64,000 nucleotides of DNA from Sulfurovum sp. (GTDB taxonomy: Bacteria; Campylobacterota; Campylobacteria; Campylobacterales; Sulfurovaceae). Location: NCBI GenBank assembly GCA_027063305.1, contig JAMORY010000013.1:62001-126000 (forward strand), read 5' to 3'. The translations under genes and the position numbers were made by a program. Every line of letters begins with the position of its first letter. The first letter of the stretch is position 1. Below are positions 1 to 9,279 of this stretch, one piece after another. Under the pieces are notes generated by a model, which saw nothing but the letters and a program-made list of their open reading frames with translations, had not been told where the DNA came from and did no database searches.

Positions 1-1371
1 ATTTAAAGGAACATTACTATAATGATCCTTGATCTTTTGAAGCCGTTTATTGGGAATAGAGCTATATATGATAAATGGCACCTCATACTCATTTTTATAA
101 CTTGGAGCAAAACCATGCCCATGTTTTTGTTCGGATACAACTTCACCATGATCTGAAAGATATATGATCAAAACTTTTTTATTCCGTACCATAAAATATT
201 TAAAAATACGTTCTAATACTTGGTCTGTATAATAAATACTATTTTCATACTCTTCTGCAATACCTTCGGCATTTGGATTCAAAGCTATATTCTTAGTATA
301 ACGCTTTTTATAATCAAAATGGCTTCCAATTAAATGTAAAAAATAGACACTCCTTATATCTGATAAAGGATGCGTTTGAAAATAGTTTAAAAATACGTTA
401 TCTGTCTTTGCAGCATAATACTCCTTACCTTCATTAAAAAAAGTAGTACTATTAGATTCTTGTGCAATTGCTCTGATCTTATCATCATGTTTTCCTGCAC
501 TTCCCTGATTAGAAAGCCATAATGTTCTATACCCTGCATCATTATATGTTTTGATCAAGGAAGGATTATATACATAATCTTTGTCAAAATGATCCAATCT
601 TGCATTTACTAAATAAATAGGTATACTTAATTCTGTTTGATTTGTTGGCGCAATCGCATTCAAATAATTTAGATTTTCTCTAATAGCATTCATAAAGGGA
701 GTAGTTTCTTTATGATATCCATATAAAGAGAGAAATCCTCTATTAACAGATTCACCGAATATAATTACAATATCATCATAGACTTTCTTTTTTCCCCTGC
801 CCACTATCGGTACATCATACTGTTTCTCTTGTTGTTCGACACGGTCTATTGTTAATTGATTTCGATGAATTACATTTATGAGTTCATCAATAATTTTAAC
901 CGGTTCTCTATGTTTTATTTTTCCGATAATTAAAATTGCAAGTACTATCGCCATACCTTTGACCACTAAAGGTATTTTGATGTGAAACCGAAATATAAAT
1001 AATGTAATGACAAATGAAACGAAAAGGTATACTAATATACTCAGGTCATATATATTGATATAAGTTTGTAGATATTCGAACGTCTCATAGGAAGGAGAGA
1101 TATACGCTACAGCAAGCCTTGGTTCTATATTACCATCATATCCACCCCAGTGAAGATATGTATGAACGATGAATATACTTGTAATATCCAGCAAAAAAAT
1201 AGCGATAACAAAAATAACTCTTCCGATCAAACCGAATATAACAAGTAATAGTAAGAGTAGTAAAAGAAACTTTGATTGCTTAATTGAATAAGAGACATAT
1301 AGTTGGGGAAGTATGGCTAAAAAAGCTGTTAAGCATAAAAAAATAAAATAACTGAATTTCTTTTTTATCAT
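1..1371 (-). CDS. EptA/CptA-like phosphoethanolamine transferase (sulfatase superfamily), 3' end outside window
   Basis: I read 457 codons without a stop from an ATG at 1371 to the left edge, so the C-terminus is missing. The N-terminal ~150 residues are a chain of hydrophobic segments, and a periplasmic sulfatase-type domain follows. Its signature is FGESVNRGFLSLYGY with GES at about residues 206-208; in this family the residue after GE is the phosphoacceptor, usually Thr, here Ser. Further on are SDHGE and KHGHGF, the metal-binding motifs. Known members transfer phosphoethanolamine from phosphatidylethanolamine to lipid A or LPS core in the periplasm. Next to a polysaccharide locus the likely role is decorating the surface glycan or lipid A. 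The acceptor cannot be told from sequence. It is transcribed away from the nucleotidyltransferase-like gene at 1482. Confidence 0.88.
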   Translation of the reverse strand, partial: MIKKKFSYFIFLCLTAFLAILPQLYVSYSIKQSKFLLLLLLLLVIFGLIGRVIFVIAIFLLDITSIFIVHTYLHWGGYDGNIEPRLAVAYISPSYETFEYLQTYINIYDLSILVYLFVSFVITLFIFRFHIKIPLVVKGMAIVLAILIIGKIKHREPVKIIDELINVIHRNQLTIDRVEQQEKQYDVPIVGRGKKKVYDDIVIIFGESVNRGFLSLYGYHKETTPFMNAIRENLNYLNAIAPTNQTELSIPIYLVNARLDHFDKDYVYNPSLIKTYNDAGYRTLWLSNQGSAGKHDDKIRAIAQESNSTTFFNEGKEYYAAKTDNVFLNYFQTHPLSDIRSVYFLHLIGSHFDYKKRYTKNIALNPNAEGIAEEYENSIYYTDQVLERIFKYFMVRNKKVLIIYLSDHGEVVSEQKHGHGFAPSYKNEYEVPFIIYSSIPNKRLQKIKDHYSNVPLN

Positions 1372-1424
1372 TTGACCACTATCTCTTTTTTTGTATTATC
1401 TTCTTTAATATCAGTAAAGGCAAT

Positions 1425-1430
1425 ATTATA
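1425..1430 (-). promoter_or_regulatory. -10 box for the phosphoethanolamine transferase gene
   Basis: A perfect TATAAT on the minus strand (context GATATAATATTG) lies 54 nt upstream of the start codon at 1371, in an AT-rich divergent intergenic region. No convincing -35 is visible, which is common for sigma-70 promoters of Campylobacterota. Confidence 0.45.
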
Positions 1431-1481
1431 TCTTTTTATCTTTTAAAAATGAGTTAAAAAAATAACGATATAATTCCTCCT

Positions 1482-2648
1482 ATGACCAATAAAACATCTA
1501 CTCAGTTGGATTTTTTAATCCTATGTACTCGTTACCATCATACTAAGACCGAAAAAGAGAGGATCATCACATATTTTGATGAAAATATCCTTGAAATCGA
1601 TACCTTCATTCAATTTGCAAGGCAGCATGGTGTAGTACCTATTCTCTATCATTCTCTAAAAAAAATTGAGCATATTCCTTCTCATATTCTGAAAAAACTT
1701 AAAGTTCATTATCATATTTTTGTTCAAAAAAATATTCTTATGAGTGCAGAAGTGATCAAGTTGATCAAACTTTTTCAAGAAAACGATATTAAAGCTCTTG
1801 CGATCAAAGGTCCTGTACTAGCCCAAATACTTCACAATGATATTACCCTACGTCAATATGGTGACCTTGATATTCTCGTTCACCCCGATCATGTCTATCA
1901 GGCGGCTATGCTATTAGGAACACACCACTATAAACTTTACGGATCGATCGATCTCCTTCAAAACCCTACATGGATCAAACTTGCAAAAGATATGACATTG
2001 ATCAATCAAAAGAACAACATTGTTCTTGAACTTCATTGGAAACTTTTTCATAATACATTTGCAAAAGCGGATAGCAACCTTGATCTATGGAAAAATATAG
2101 ATCAAGTACTTTTACATAAAAAAAATATTCCAACACTTCAGAAGGATATTTTATTAACATATCTTTGTATTCACGGATCAAAACATTTATGGGAAAGACT
2201 AGGCTGGCTTACAGATATTGATCGCCTGATCCGACAAAAAGAGATATCTTGGGAGAATGTTCTTCATACTGCATATCATTTCCAGTCAGAAAAAATGTTT
2301 TTTTTAGCGCTCTCTCTCACACAAAAACTCTATAACACACCCTTACCACCGGAAATTCAGATATATCTCAAAGGTTCATCCATACAGAAACTTACAAAAA
2401 AAATCCATATGCTTATTGAAACCCCCTTACCAAAACCTCCTTCTTTTAAAGATGTTTTCTATAGAAAACATCTCCATGCATCTATGCAAAACTCATTTTT
2501 ACACTATTTAAAATTTTGGAAAAATGTCCTTTTCTCCTATAATGATGCTGCAATACTTGAAAAGGGTGAACCTTTTGAAAAAAAATCTATCTTCAATCCA
2601 ATACGACCATATAATCTTATAAAAAAATTCATTCTTAAAAAACTATAA
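1482..2648 (+). CDS. Nucleotidyltransferase-like protein (NTP_transf_5 / PF14907 type)
   Basis: The 388-aa protein has the hallmark of this family: a KGPVL stretch at residues 109-113 followed by RQYGDLDILV at about 124-133, which carries the nucleotidyltransferase-fold G-[DE]-x-D metal-binding aspartates. The C-terminal half is helical and basic. Members of this family are common in polysaccharide and natural-product clusters, but no single reaction is established, so the substrate is unknown. It is the only plus-strand gene in the first 43 kb and converges on the glycosyltransferase at 2643 with a 6-nt tail-to-tail overlap. A TATAAT at 1469-1474 sits only 7 nt before the ATG, and I see no Shine-Dalgarno sequence. 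Either the transcript is nearly leaderless or the promoter lies further upstream. Confidence 0.75.
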   Translation: MTNKTSTQLDFLILCTRYHHTKTEKERIITYFDENILEIDTFIQFARQHGVVPILYHSLKKIEHIPSHILKKLKVHYHIFVQKNILMSAEVIKLIKLFQENDIKALAIKGPVLAQILHNDITLRQYGDLDILVHPDHVYQAAMLLGTHHYKLYGSIDLLQNPTWIKLAKDMTLINQKNNIVLELHWKLFHNTFAKADSNLDLWKNIDQVLLHKKNIPTLQKDILLTYLCIHGSKHLWERLGWLTDIDRLIRQKEISWENVLHTAYHFQSEKMFFLALSLTQKLYNTPLPPEIQIYLKGSSIQKLTKKIHMLIETPLPKPPSFKDVFYRKHLHASMQNSFLHYLKFWKNVLFSYNDAAILEKGEPFEKKSIFNPIRPYNLIKKFILKKL

Positions 2649-3770
2649 TATCTCGGAAAGTGCTTTTTTGTAATATGCGATCACTTTCTCTTCCGAAAAT
2701 GTACGTAGTACTTTTTCTCGTCCCATCTCTCCCATTTTTCTTCTCTCTTCAGGAGAAAGCGTAGCCATTCTCACCATTGCATCCGATAAAGAGTCTATAT
2801 CTTTAACCTTACATAAAAATCCATTTACTCCATCTTCAACGACTTCTCTACAACCAGGAACATCTGTTGTAACAATAGGTTTTGCCATACTTGCCGCCTC
2901 TAAAAGAACACGAGAAAGTCCTTCTCTGTAAGAGGGCAGTACGATACTATCATACTCACAAATAACAGACTGTACATTATCTGTTGTACCTAAGTAGGAA
3001 ATAATGTTCTCTCTCTCCCAAGAACACACATCTTCCTCTGTAACTGCTGTAGGATTTCCTGGATAAAAAGCACCTAGAATATCACACTGTACACTATTTT
3101 TTAGTAAAGACTTTATTTCCTTTGCAGCTTGAACATACTCCAAAATCCCTTTATCTTTTACAAGTCGTGCGATAAATAGAAACTTAACAGGAACCTCCTT
3201 CTCTTCAGAATCACTCTTGCAAGGTTTGAACTTCTCCGTATCGATCCCTGAACCGGGAAGAAGTACAGCCAACTCTTTTTGTACTAAACCTTTTTGGATA
3301 AAGGTCTCCATATCAACACTATTTTGAAAAAATACCCTCTGTGGGAAACGGAGTGCAATACGATATAAAAATCGTGCTACTCTTGATGAAATACTTTCAT
3401 CAAGAAATACCGTTCCAAACCCTGATATATTGCTAATTACTGGAATACGGAGCAGACCTGCTGCAATAGATCCATAGATATTAGGCTTGATCGTATATTG
3501 CAATATTACATCCGGAGATATTTTTTTATAGAACTGATAGTAGCGATAGAGAAGTTTTAATTCTTCTTTTGGATCAGTCCCCTTATTATTCATCTCTATT
3601 GTGTAACATGAAAAACCTAGTTTTCTAAGTTTTTGTGTATAGGCATCTTCAGGTGCTACGATAATAATGTCATAACCATCCTTCTTTAATGCATGCAGAA
3701 GCCCCAACCTAAAGTTATATACATTCCAGGATGTATTGACCGATAATACAAGGGTTCTAGGCTTGGACAT
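2643..3770 (-). CDS. Glycosyltransferase family 4, likely L-FucNAc-associated
   Basis: This 375-aa GT-B glycosyltransferase resembles PglA-type enzymes. An N-terminal acceptor domain (SVNTSWNVYNFRLGLLHAL, then YTIKPNIYGSIAA near residue 95) is followed by the C-terminal donor domain with FIARLVKDKG and the E-x7-E motif in SYREGLSRVLLEAASMAKPIV. It is cytoplasmic or peripheral to the inner membrane. Its start codon directly abuts the stop of capG, so it is the last gene of the capE-capF-capG unit. From that position I infer that it transfers the L-FucNAc made by those enzymes, or the next sugar. The donor is not demonstrated by sequence. Confidence 0.85.
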   Translation of the reverse strand: MSKPRTLVLSVNTSWNVYNFRLGLLHALKKDGYDIIIVAPEDAYTQKLRKLGFSCYTIEMNNKGTDPKEELKLLYRYYQFYKKISPDVILQYTIKPNIYGSIAAGLLRIPVISNISGFGTVFLDESISSRVARFLYRIALRFPQRVFFQNSVDMETFIQKGLVQKELAVLLPGSGIDTEKFKPCKSDSEEKEVPVKFLFIARLVKDKGILEYVQAAKEIKSLLKNSVQCDILGAFYPGNPTAVTEEDVCSWERENIISYLGTTDNVQSVICEYDSIVLPSYREGLSRVLLEAASMAKPIVTTDVPGCREVVEDGVNGFLCKVKDIDSLSDAMVRMATLSPEERRKMGEMGREKVLRTFSEEKVIAYYKKALSEIL

Positions 3771-4898
3771 TTATCTCTTTTCCCATACAACACGATTGAT
3801 ATAATCCGTATATGAAAGAATGATTCTCAAGACCTTATCAGACACATTAGGCATACTATAATCAAAAACTTCTCTCAAGGTTTCTTCCGCTTGTGATTCC
3901 AAAATCTTCAGTCCCTGCAATATCCGTTCTTTATCCAATCCGACCATCATCACCGAAGCCTCTTCCATCGCTTCCGGACGCTCATGTGCCTGACGGATAT
4001 TTAAAGCAGGAAACTTGAGAATAGAAGATTCTTCGGAAATCGTGCCGCTATCACTCAGTACTGCTTTTGATTCCAGCTGAAGCTTTACATAATCATTGAA
4101 TCCTAGAGGCTTCAATAGCATAACAAGAGGATGAAAAGAAACGCCTTTCTCTTCTATTTTCTTTCTTGTACGCGGATGTGTTGATACAATGATCGGTAAT
4201 TGATATATATCTGCCATTGCATTAAGCGTTTCGACCAAGGCAGCAAAATTCTTTTCGCTACTAATATTTTCTTCCCTGTGTGCAGAAACAACAAAGTAAT
4301 TCTTTCGCTTTAATGAAAGAGCTTCAAGGATCTGTGAAGCTTCAATATCCTTTAATTTATTATGGATCACTTCATACATTGGACTGCCTGTCTTAATAAT
4401 TCTATCGGCAGGAAGTCCTTCTCGCAATAAATATTCTCTAGCTATATCACTATATGTCATATTGATATCTGCAATATGGTCAACAATCTTCCTGTTTGTC
4501 TCTTCAGGAACACGTTGATCAAAACATCTATTCCCTGCTTCCATATGAAAAACGGGTATCTGTCTTTTTTTTGCAGGAATTGCACAAAGACATGAATTCG
4601 TATCACCTAATACAAGAAAAGCATCAGGAGATATCTCTTCAAGTAACGGATCTACTTTGATCAAAATGTTACCTATTGTCTCAGCTGCCGTACCCAATGC
4701 CGCATTTAAGAAAAAGTCGGGTTTCCGAAGATTGAAATCTTTAAAGAACACTTCATTTAACTCATAGTCATAATTTTGCCCGGTATGAACAATAATGTGT
4801 TCAATCGCTTCTGACTCATCTAGTTTTTTCATAACGGCCGAAAGCCTTATGATCTCCGGTCGTGTTCCTACAACAGTCATTACTTTTAATTTTTTCAT
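3771..4898 (-). CDS. capG: UDP-2-epimerase of the UDP-L-FucNAc pathway (CapG/FnlC)
   Basis: A non-hydrolysing UDP-GlcNAc 2-epimerase-family protein of 375 aa (S. aureus CapG is about 374). Visible family motifs are VVGTRPEIIRLS at the N-terminus, HTGQNYDYELN, VLGDTNSCL, HMEAGNRCFDQRVPEE and the nucleotide-binding SDSGTISEESS near residue 284. As the third enzyme after CapE and CapF it would epimerise UDP-N-acetyl-L-pneumosamine at C-2 to give UDP-N-acetyl-L-fucosamine. It overlaps the upstream capF by 4 nt (ATGA), so the two are translationally coupled. A plain UDP-ManNAc-forming WecB is the alternative, but the gene order capE-capF-capG argues against it. Confidence 0.92.
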   Translation of the reverse strand: MKKLKVMTVVGTRPEIIRLSAVMKKLDESEAIEHIIVHTGQNYDYELNEVFFKDFNLRKPDFFLNAALGTAAETIGNILIKVDPLLEEISPDAFLVLGDTNSCLCAIPAKKRQIPVFHMEAGNRCFDQRVPEETNRKIVDHIADINMTYSDIAREYLLREGLPADRIIKTGSPMYEVIHNKLKDIEASQILEALSLKRKNYFVVSAHREENISSEKNFAALVETLNAMADIYQLPIIVSTHPRTRKKIEEKGVSFHPLVMLLKPLGFNDYVKLQLESKAVLSDSGTISEESSILKFPALNIRQAHERPEAMEEASVMMVGLDKERILQGLKILESQAEETLREVFDYSMPNVSDKVLRIILSYTDYINRVVWEKR

Positions 4899-6010
4899 TC
4901 TTCCACCTCTAGAAAATATGTATCGGGGTTTTCCCTATCAAATACTTCATTTGCCCAAAGTAACAAGATCATCTCGTTATCTCCTGTATTTGTAATATTG
5001 TGGGTATATCCCGGTATCATTTCCACTACTTCCATATTTTTATCACTCACTTTATACTCTATTATCTCATCACCATGTATCTGACGGTATTTAATACTGG
5101 CTTCTCCCTGAATTACAAGGAACTTCTCATTTTTAGTATTATGATAATGATTTCCTCTTGTAACACCCGGGGCGGTCGTAGAGATAGAAAACTGCCCACT
5201 ATCGATCGTTTTAAGAAACTCATAAAAAGTCCCTCTCTCATCACTATACCCTTTTAAAGAATATGAGAATTTATCTTTAGGTAAAAAACTAAGATAGGTT
5301 GCATAAAGTGCTCTTTCAAAACCTCTCCCCACACGCGGGATAAGCAAACTCTCTCGGCTTATCTTGAAATCTATAAGTAACTGGTGGATCTCTCCAAGAG
5401 TTTTTTTATATACAGGTGATATATCACCATAAATCACTCCCTCTTTCCCATTTTCGTCAATATGACGTACGATACTGTTTATCACGTCATCTATATAAAC
5501 CAGATTTAAAGTTACATTTTCATCATTGATCTGAATGGGTAGCTCTCTTATTATATTGTAACACCATGTAGCGATCACTGAATTATAGTTGGGTCTGCTC
5601 CACTTTCCAAAAACATTCGGTAAACGATAAATATAGACAGTAGCACCTGTTTGATGAGAATAAAGCCGAAGAAGTTCTTCCGCTTTATATTTGCTCTTAC
5701 CATAGTCATTATCCATCTCTGCCTGAATAGAAGAGCTTATAAGAATAGAGGGAGGATTCTTTACCTGCATTGCATAATCAATAATCTTTTGTGTTAAATT
5801 ACGATTTCCCTCATAAAACACTTGAGGATCTTTTGGACGATTTACTCCGGCAAGATGAAAAATAAAATCCGCTTGTATGACCTTTTCCTCAAGCACATCA
5901 AAAGATTCATCTTTGGTAAACGTATGAATTTCTAGACCTTCCATTCTAGAAAGTTTTTCAAGAAGGTTCCTCCCTATAAAACCATTACTACCCGTCACCA
6001 ATATACGCAT
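4895..6010 (-). CDS. capF: UDP-hexulose reductase with cupin domain (CapF/FnlB)
   Basis: This 371-aa bifunctional-looking protein has an N-terminal short-chain dehydrogenase/reductase domain (TGSNGFIGRNLLEKL, and YGKSKYKAEELL with the Tyr-x3-Lys pair). From about residue 255 a C-terminal cupin follows (GVTRGNHYHNTKNEKFLVIQG, then PGYTHNITNTG) with conserved metal-binding histidines. Length and architecture match CapF. Known role: the cupin part acts on the CapE product and the SDR part reduces it with NADPH, giving UDP-N-acetyl-L-pneumosamine. It shares the TAATG junction with capE and ATGA with capG. Confidence 0.95.
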   Translation of the reverse strand: MRILVTGSNGFIGRNLLEKLSRMEGLEIHTFTKDESFDVLEEKVIQADFIFHLAGVNRPKDPQVFYEGNRNLTQKIIDYAMQVKNPPSILISSSIQAEMDNDYGKSKYKAEELLRLYSHQTGATVYIYRLPNVFGKWSRPNYNSVIATWCYNIIRELPIQINDENVTLNLVYIDDVINSIVRHIDENGKEGVIYGDISPVYKKTLGEIHQLLIDFKISRESLLIPRVGRGFERALYATYLSFLPKDKFSYSLKGYSDERGTFYEFLKTIDSGQFSISTTAPGVTRGNHYHNTKNEKFLVIQGEASIKYRQIHGDEIIEYKVSDKNMEVVEMIPGYTHNITNTGDNEMILLLWANEVFDRENPDTYFLEVEE

Positions 6011-7035
6011 TATACAACTCCAAAGCTCTTTAGATCATCTTGAATTTCCAAAAGTCCCAAAAGCATTTGCCTAAGCTCCTCTTCATCCAAACGATGGGTA
6101 TTGTGAGAATGGTACTCATGTGCCTGTGTCACAACCTCTTCTCCATCTTCAAAGAATTTGTTATAGTTCAAATCACGCGTATCGGCAGGAATACGATAGT
6201 AACCTCCCATATCTTCCGCTTTGACCATCTCCTCTTTGGTCAACAATGTCTCATAGAGTTTTTCTCCATGTCTTGTTCCGATGATCTTGATCTCATGTTC
6301 AGGTCTGTTCAACATATTTTTAAGGGTATACGCCAACAGTTCAATGGTCGCAGCAGGTGCTTTTTGTACGAAAATATCGCCGTTTCGTCCATGCTCAAAG
6401 GCAAAAAGCACCAACTCGACCGCCTGATCGAGACTCATCATAAAGCGGGTCATCGCCGGATCGGTGATCGTGATCTCTTTCCCCTCTCTGATCTGATTGA
6501 TAAAGAGTGGTATGACCGAACCTCTTGATGCCATCACATTACCGTAGCGGGTAACGGCGATCATGGTTTGCGAATCATCAAGATTACGCGATTTTGCAAC
6601 TGCCACACGCTCCATCATCGCTTTGCTTATCCCCATTGCATTAATGGGATAGACCGCTTTATCGGTACTAAGCACGATCACTTTTTTCACCCCCGCATCG
6701 ATCGCCTCTTCCAGCACATTCTCCGTACCGAGCACATTGGTATTGACCGCCTGCATCGGGTAAAACTCACAAGAAGGTACCTGTTTGAGCGCAGCCGCAT
6801 GAAATACATAGTCAACCCCACGCATTGCATCTTTAACGGAGCTTCTATCGCGTACATCTCCCAGATAGAATTTCAACTTGTCGTTATTGTACTGTTTTCG
6901 CATATCATCTTGTTTCTTCTCATCCCGTGAAAAGATGCGGATCTCTCCTATCTCTGTATTGAGAAACCTACGCAAAACCGCATTTCCGAACGACCCCGTA
7001 CCTCCGGTGATAAGCAGTACTTTGTTCTTAAACAT
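6010..7035 (-). CDS. capE: UDP-GlcNAc 4,6-dehydratase / 5-epimerase (CapE/FnlA)
   Basis: The 341-aa SDR enzyme closely resembles S. aureus CapE (about the same length). It has the NAD(P)-binding TGGTGSFGNAVLRRF at the start, FHAAALKQVPSCEF, STDKAVYPINAMGISKAMMER in place of a classical Tyr-x3-Lys, RYGNVMASRGSVIP and GTRHGEKLYETLLT. It converts UDP-GlcNAc to a UDP-4-keto-6-deoxy-L-arabino sugar, the first committed step to UDP-L-FucNAc. FlaA1/PglF-type inverting dehydratases are relatives, but the coupled capF and capG genes favour CapE. An AT-rich gap with an AAGGATAGGAAG leader precedes the ATG, so this may be the head of its own transcript. Confidence 0.95.
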   Translation of the reverse strand: MFKNKVLLITGGTGSFGNAVLRRFLNTEIGEIRIFSRDEKKQDDMRKQYNNDKLKFYLGDVRDRSSVKDAMRGVDYVFHAAALKQVPSCEFYPMQAVNTNVLGTENVLEEAIDAGVKKVIVLSTDKAVYPINAMGISKAMMERVAVAKSRNLDDSQTMIAVTRYGNVMASRGSVIPLFINQIREGKEITITDPAMTRFMMSLDQAVELVLFAFEHGRNGDIFVQKAPAATIELLAYTLKNMLNRPEHEIKIIGTRHGEKLYETLLTKEEMVKAEDMGGYYRIPADTRDLNYNKFFEDGEEVVTQAHEYHSHNTHRLDEEELRQMLLGLLEIQDDLKSFGVV

Positions 7036-7080
7036 CTTCTTCCTATCCTTATATAAAATTAAATTTATTTTATCGTAATT

Positions 7081-8268
7081 TTACTTTCTCATGAGCAATG
7101 CCGCTAACTCTTCACCATACCGATAACAATCAAATGTACTTTCAGCCTGTTCCCTTGATGCATATCTCATTTTCCGCTTTTTCTCCGTAGAGAGATGAAG
7201 TGCTTTTAGAATACTCTTTTTTAATGCATCAATAGAGTGGTCAAAACAAATAAAACCTTCCTTTCCTTCCCCTATATATGCTCCAAGATCACTGGTGATA
7301 TTGCAAATAACCGGCGTTCCCATACTCAAACTCTCTACCACTTTGGTAGGGAAACCGGCTTGCGCATATCTCTCCGGGCGACGAAGCAGTAAACTAAAGT
7401 CTGCGTTACGTGTAATTTCCATCGCTTCTTGTTGTGATGTGATCCCCCTGCAATCCAGTACGGGGGGGATACTCTCTAATGTGATCTTCCGCTTCTCTAT
7501 AGCTTTAAAGCACATCAGCTGTTCTTTTGTTACACCGGCAAAAGAGAATTGTAGATCATTCCCCTCTTCATGCAGTTGCAAAACCGCTTCGAGATATTCG
7601 TTAAAAAGATCTTTATTACCCGGCGTTCCTGTATATGAGAGAACAAGCCGTTCATTTTCAGGTTCAAGATTCGGTTCCACTTTTTTCATATCCAGTGTCG
7701 GCGGAACCCGTACCGTCTCGCACCCTTTCGATGTATAGTGACGCTCCAAAAAACTGCTGATGGCGATCACCGCATCCGTTTTACGGCTGTAATAACGCAG
7801 TGCCAATTCGATATTCCACTGATAAGGAGAGAGAAGCCCATGTAAGAAGCTCTTGGGATCATACCACTCCACCGCATCAAAAACAAACTTGACCCCATGC
7901 TTTTTGCACCATGGGATAAGGCGCATCATATAGGGACTGTATCCGCTGTAAAGGATTATGGCATCGGGTTTTTCAGGAAGCTGATCAAGCCATGCGACAC
8001 TCTTTCTTCCCATACCAAAATAGAGAAGATGTTTCAAGTAGCGCGGATACTTCTCTGCTGTTCTCTCCCCTAACGATACAACCTTCAGACCTCTGTATTC
8101 ACTCTCTGCCGGTTCATCGTTTCGACTATTTTCTTCTGCTACTTGCCCCGAAGCGATCACCACTTCCGCTCCAGCTTCTTTCAATGCCAGTGCATTCCCC
8201 AATATCCGCCTTGCCGCCGCTCCTCCGTTAGGAAAAGAGAAGGGACCGATGTAGATTATTTTTTTCAT
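7081..8268 (-). CDS. Glycosyltransferase family 4
   Basis: A GT-B fold glycosyltransferase of 395 aa. The N-terminus has the typical IGPFSFPNGGAAARRILGNALAL (donor-side glycine loop), and the C-terminal domain carries FPTKVVESLSMGTPVI with the E-x7-E-like element. Donor and acceptor are unknown. The stop of the upstream SGNH gene overlaps its start by 4 nt, so it is co-transcribed with the acetylation genes. A 45-nt gap separates it from capE. Its base composition is close to that of the conserved flank, unlike the AT-rich gene just upstream, so the composition break lies at about 8.27 kb. Confidence 0.85.
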   Translation of the reverse strand: MKKIIYIGPFSFPNGGAAARRILGNALALKEAGAEVVIASGQVAEENSRNDEPAESEYRGLKVVSLGERTAEKYPRYLKHLLYFGMGRKSVAWLDQLPEKPDAIILYSGYSPYMMRLIPWCKKHGVKFVFDAVEWYDPKSFLHGLLSPYQWNIELALRYYSRKTDAVIAISSFLERHYTSKGCETVRVPPTLDMKKVEPNLEPENERLVLSYTGTPGNKDLFNEYLEAVLQLHEEGNDLQFSFAGVTKEQLMCFKAIEKRKITLESIPPVLDCRGITSQQEAMEITRNADFSLLLRRPERYAQAGFPTKVVESLSMGTPVICNITSDLGAYIGEGKEGFICFDHSIDALKKSILKALHLSTEKKRKMRYASREQAESTFDCYRYGEELAALLMRK

Positions 8269-9269
8269 TTAATAATTCCTGATTTAAATATATATTTTGC
8301 TAAATTTATATGAGCTTCATCATTCCAGTGTTTATCACAACTAAATGATGGAAGTGTAAGAATATGATGTGAAGTCAAATCATATAAATTCAAAAATGGT
8401 ATGGAATATCGATGAAGTATCTTAACAAGTTGTTCTATATTATCTTTTTTTTCAGAATTAATAATTACTATATATTCAATACCCTTGGATTTTAACAATT
8501 TTTTTGTTTGATAAATGGCACCTTCAATTTGAAGCCAGTTTTGAGCTAAGTTCACCATTTTTTTACCTATAGTCTTTTTTTCTTTAATTTTATTGTTTGA
8601 AATGAATTTTTTTACCTCTTTTTTTAAAAAGTAGATAGATTTTTTTAATGGAACATAAATTTGATAGCTACCAATAATATCTATTATTTTATCTTTTAGC
8701 CCTTGTTTTCTTGGGGGAATAATAAAATAATCTTCTACTGATATAAATTTTATAGCTACTTTTGGTCTAGAAAAAGAATCAATGTTTTTAGGATCAACAT
8801 CATATAAATCACTATCTATATTTATAATTTGCAATATGGTTTTTACGTTATTTAAATTTGCTTTTTTTACAAGTATCATATATTGTTGAGTAGGGGATGT
8901 TCCACTTAAACCATAATTTAAAAAGTTATATTTCCCTTTAAATTCTTTCCAAAGTGAATTATGTAATATATTTTTATTCTTAACCATAATTGCTTCAGTA
9001 AAAGAATCACCTAAAATTAAAACATCTTTTCTTTCATCGTTATATATATAGTTAATATCAACTAATCCATTTTCGTCAAAAAAATATTTTGTGTTATAAC
9101 ATTCTTTAATGGCATAAGATGAAAAGTTCTTTTTATGCCACATTCCGATATCTTTATCATAGAGCACAGGGGAAACTCCATAAGAAAATGGTGAATACCT
9201 TAAAAACAATTCAAATGATATAATAGATAAAAACATTGCCATTACTATAATTAGTATTTTTTTAACCAT
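8265..9269 (-). CDS. SGNH-hydrolase-like membrane-anchored protein, probable O-acetylation partner
   Basis: A 334-aa protein with one N-terminal hydrophobic anchor (residues 4-20) and an extracytoplasmic SGNH/AlgX-N-like domain. The nucleophile motif is VLILGDSFTEA with Ser about 89, an oxyanion-type NYGLSGTSP segment lies near 118, and a C-terminal CDKHWNDEAH carries the Asp/His pair of the triad. In the alginate and PatA/PatB systems an MBOAT protein passes acetyl groups across the membrane to such a partner, which acetylates the glycan. The MBOAT gene directly upstream (10-nt gap) supports that role here. Very AT-rich codon use, unlike both flanks, suggests recent acquisition or rapid exchange. 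Confidence 0.72.
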   Translation of the reverse strand: MVKKILIIVMAMFLSIISFELFLRYSPFSYGVSPVLYDKDIGMWHKKNFSSYAIKECYNTKYFFDENGLVDINYIYNDERKDVLILGDSFTEAIMVKNKNILHNSLWKEFKGKYNFLNYGLSGTSPTQQYMILVKKANLNNVKTILQIINIDSDLYDVDPKNIDSFSRPKVAIKFISVEDYFIIPPRKQGLKDKIIDIIGSYQIYVPLKKSIYFLKKEVKKFISNNKIKEKKTIGKKMVNLAQNWLQIEGAIYQTKKLLKSKGIEYIVIINSEKKDNIEQLVKILHRYSIPFLNLYDLTSHHILTLPSFSCDKHWNDEAHINLAKYIFKSGIIK

Positions 9270-9279
9270 TTTCTAATTC

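Noticed and set aside
3771-4898. A ManNAc-forming WecB as the function of the 2-epimerase
   Set aside because: The epimerase is coupled to capF and capE in the order of the L-FucNAc pathway, and no ManNAc dehydrogenase (WecC) partner adjoins it. The TviB-type gene lies 22 kb away in another block.
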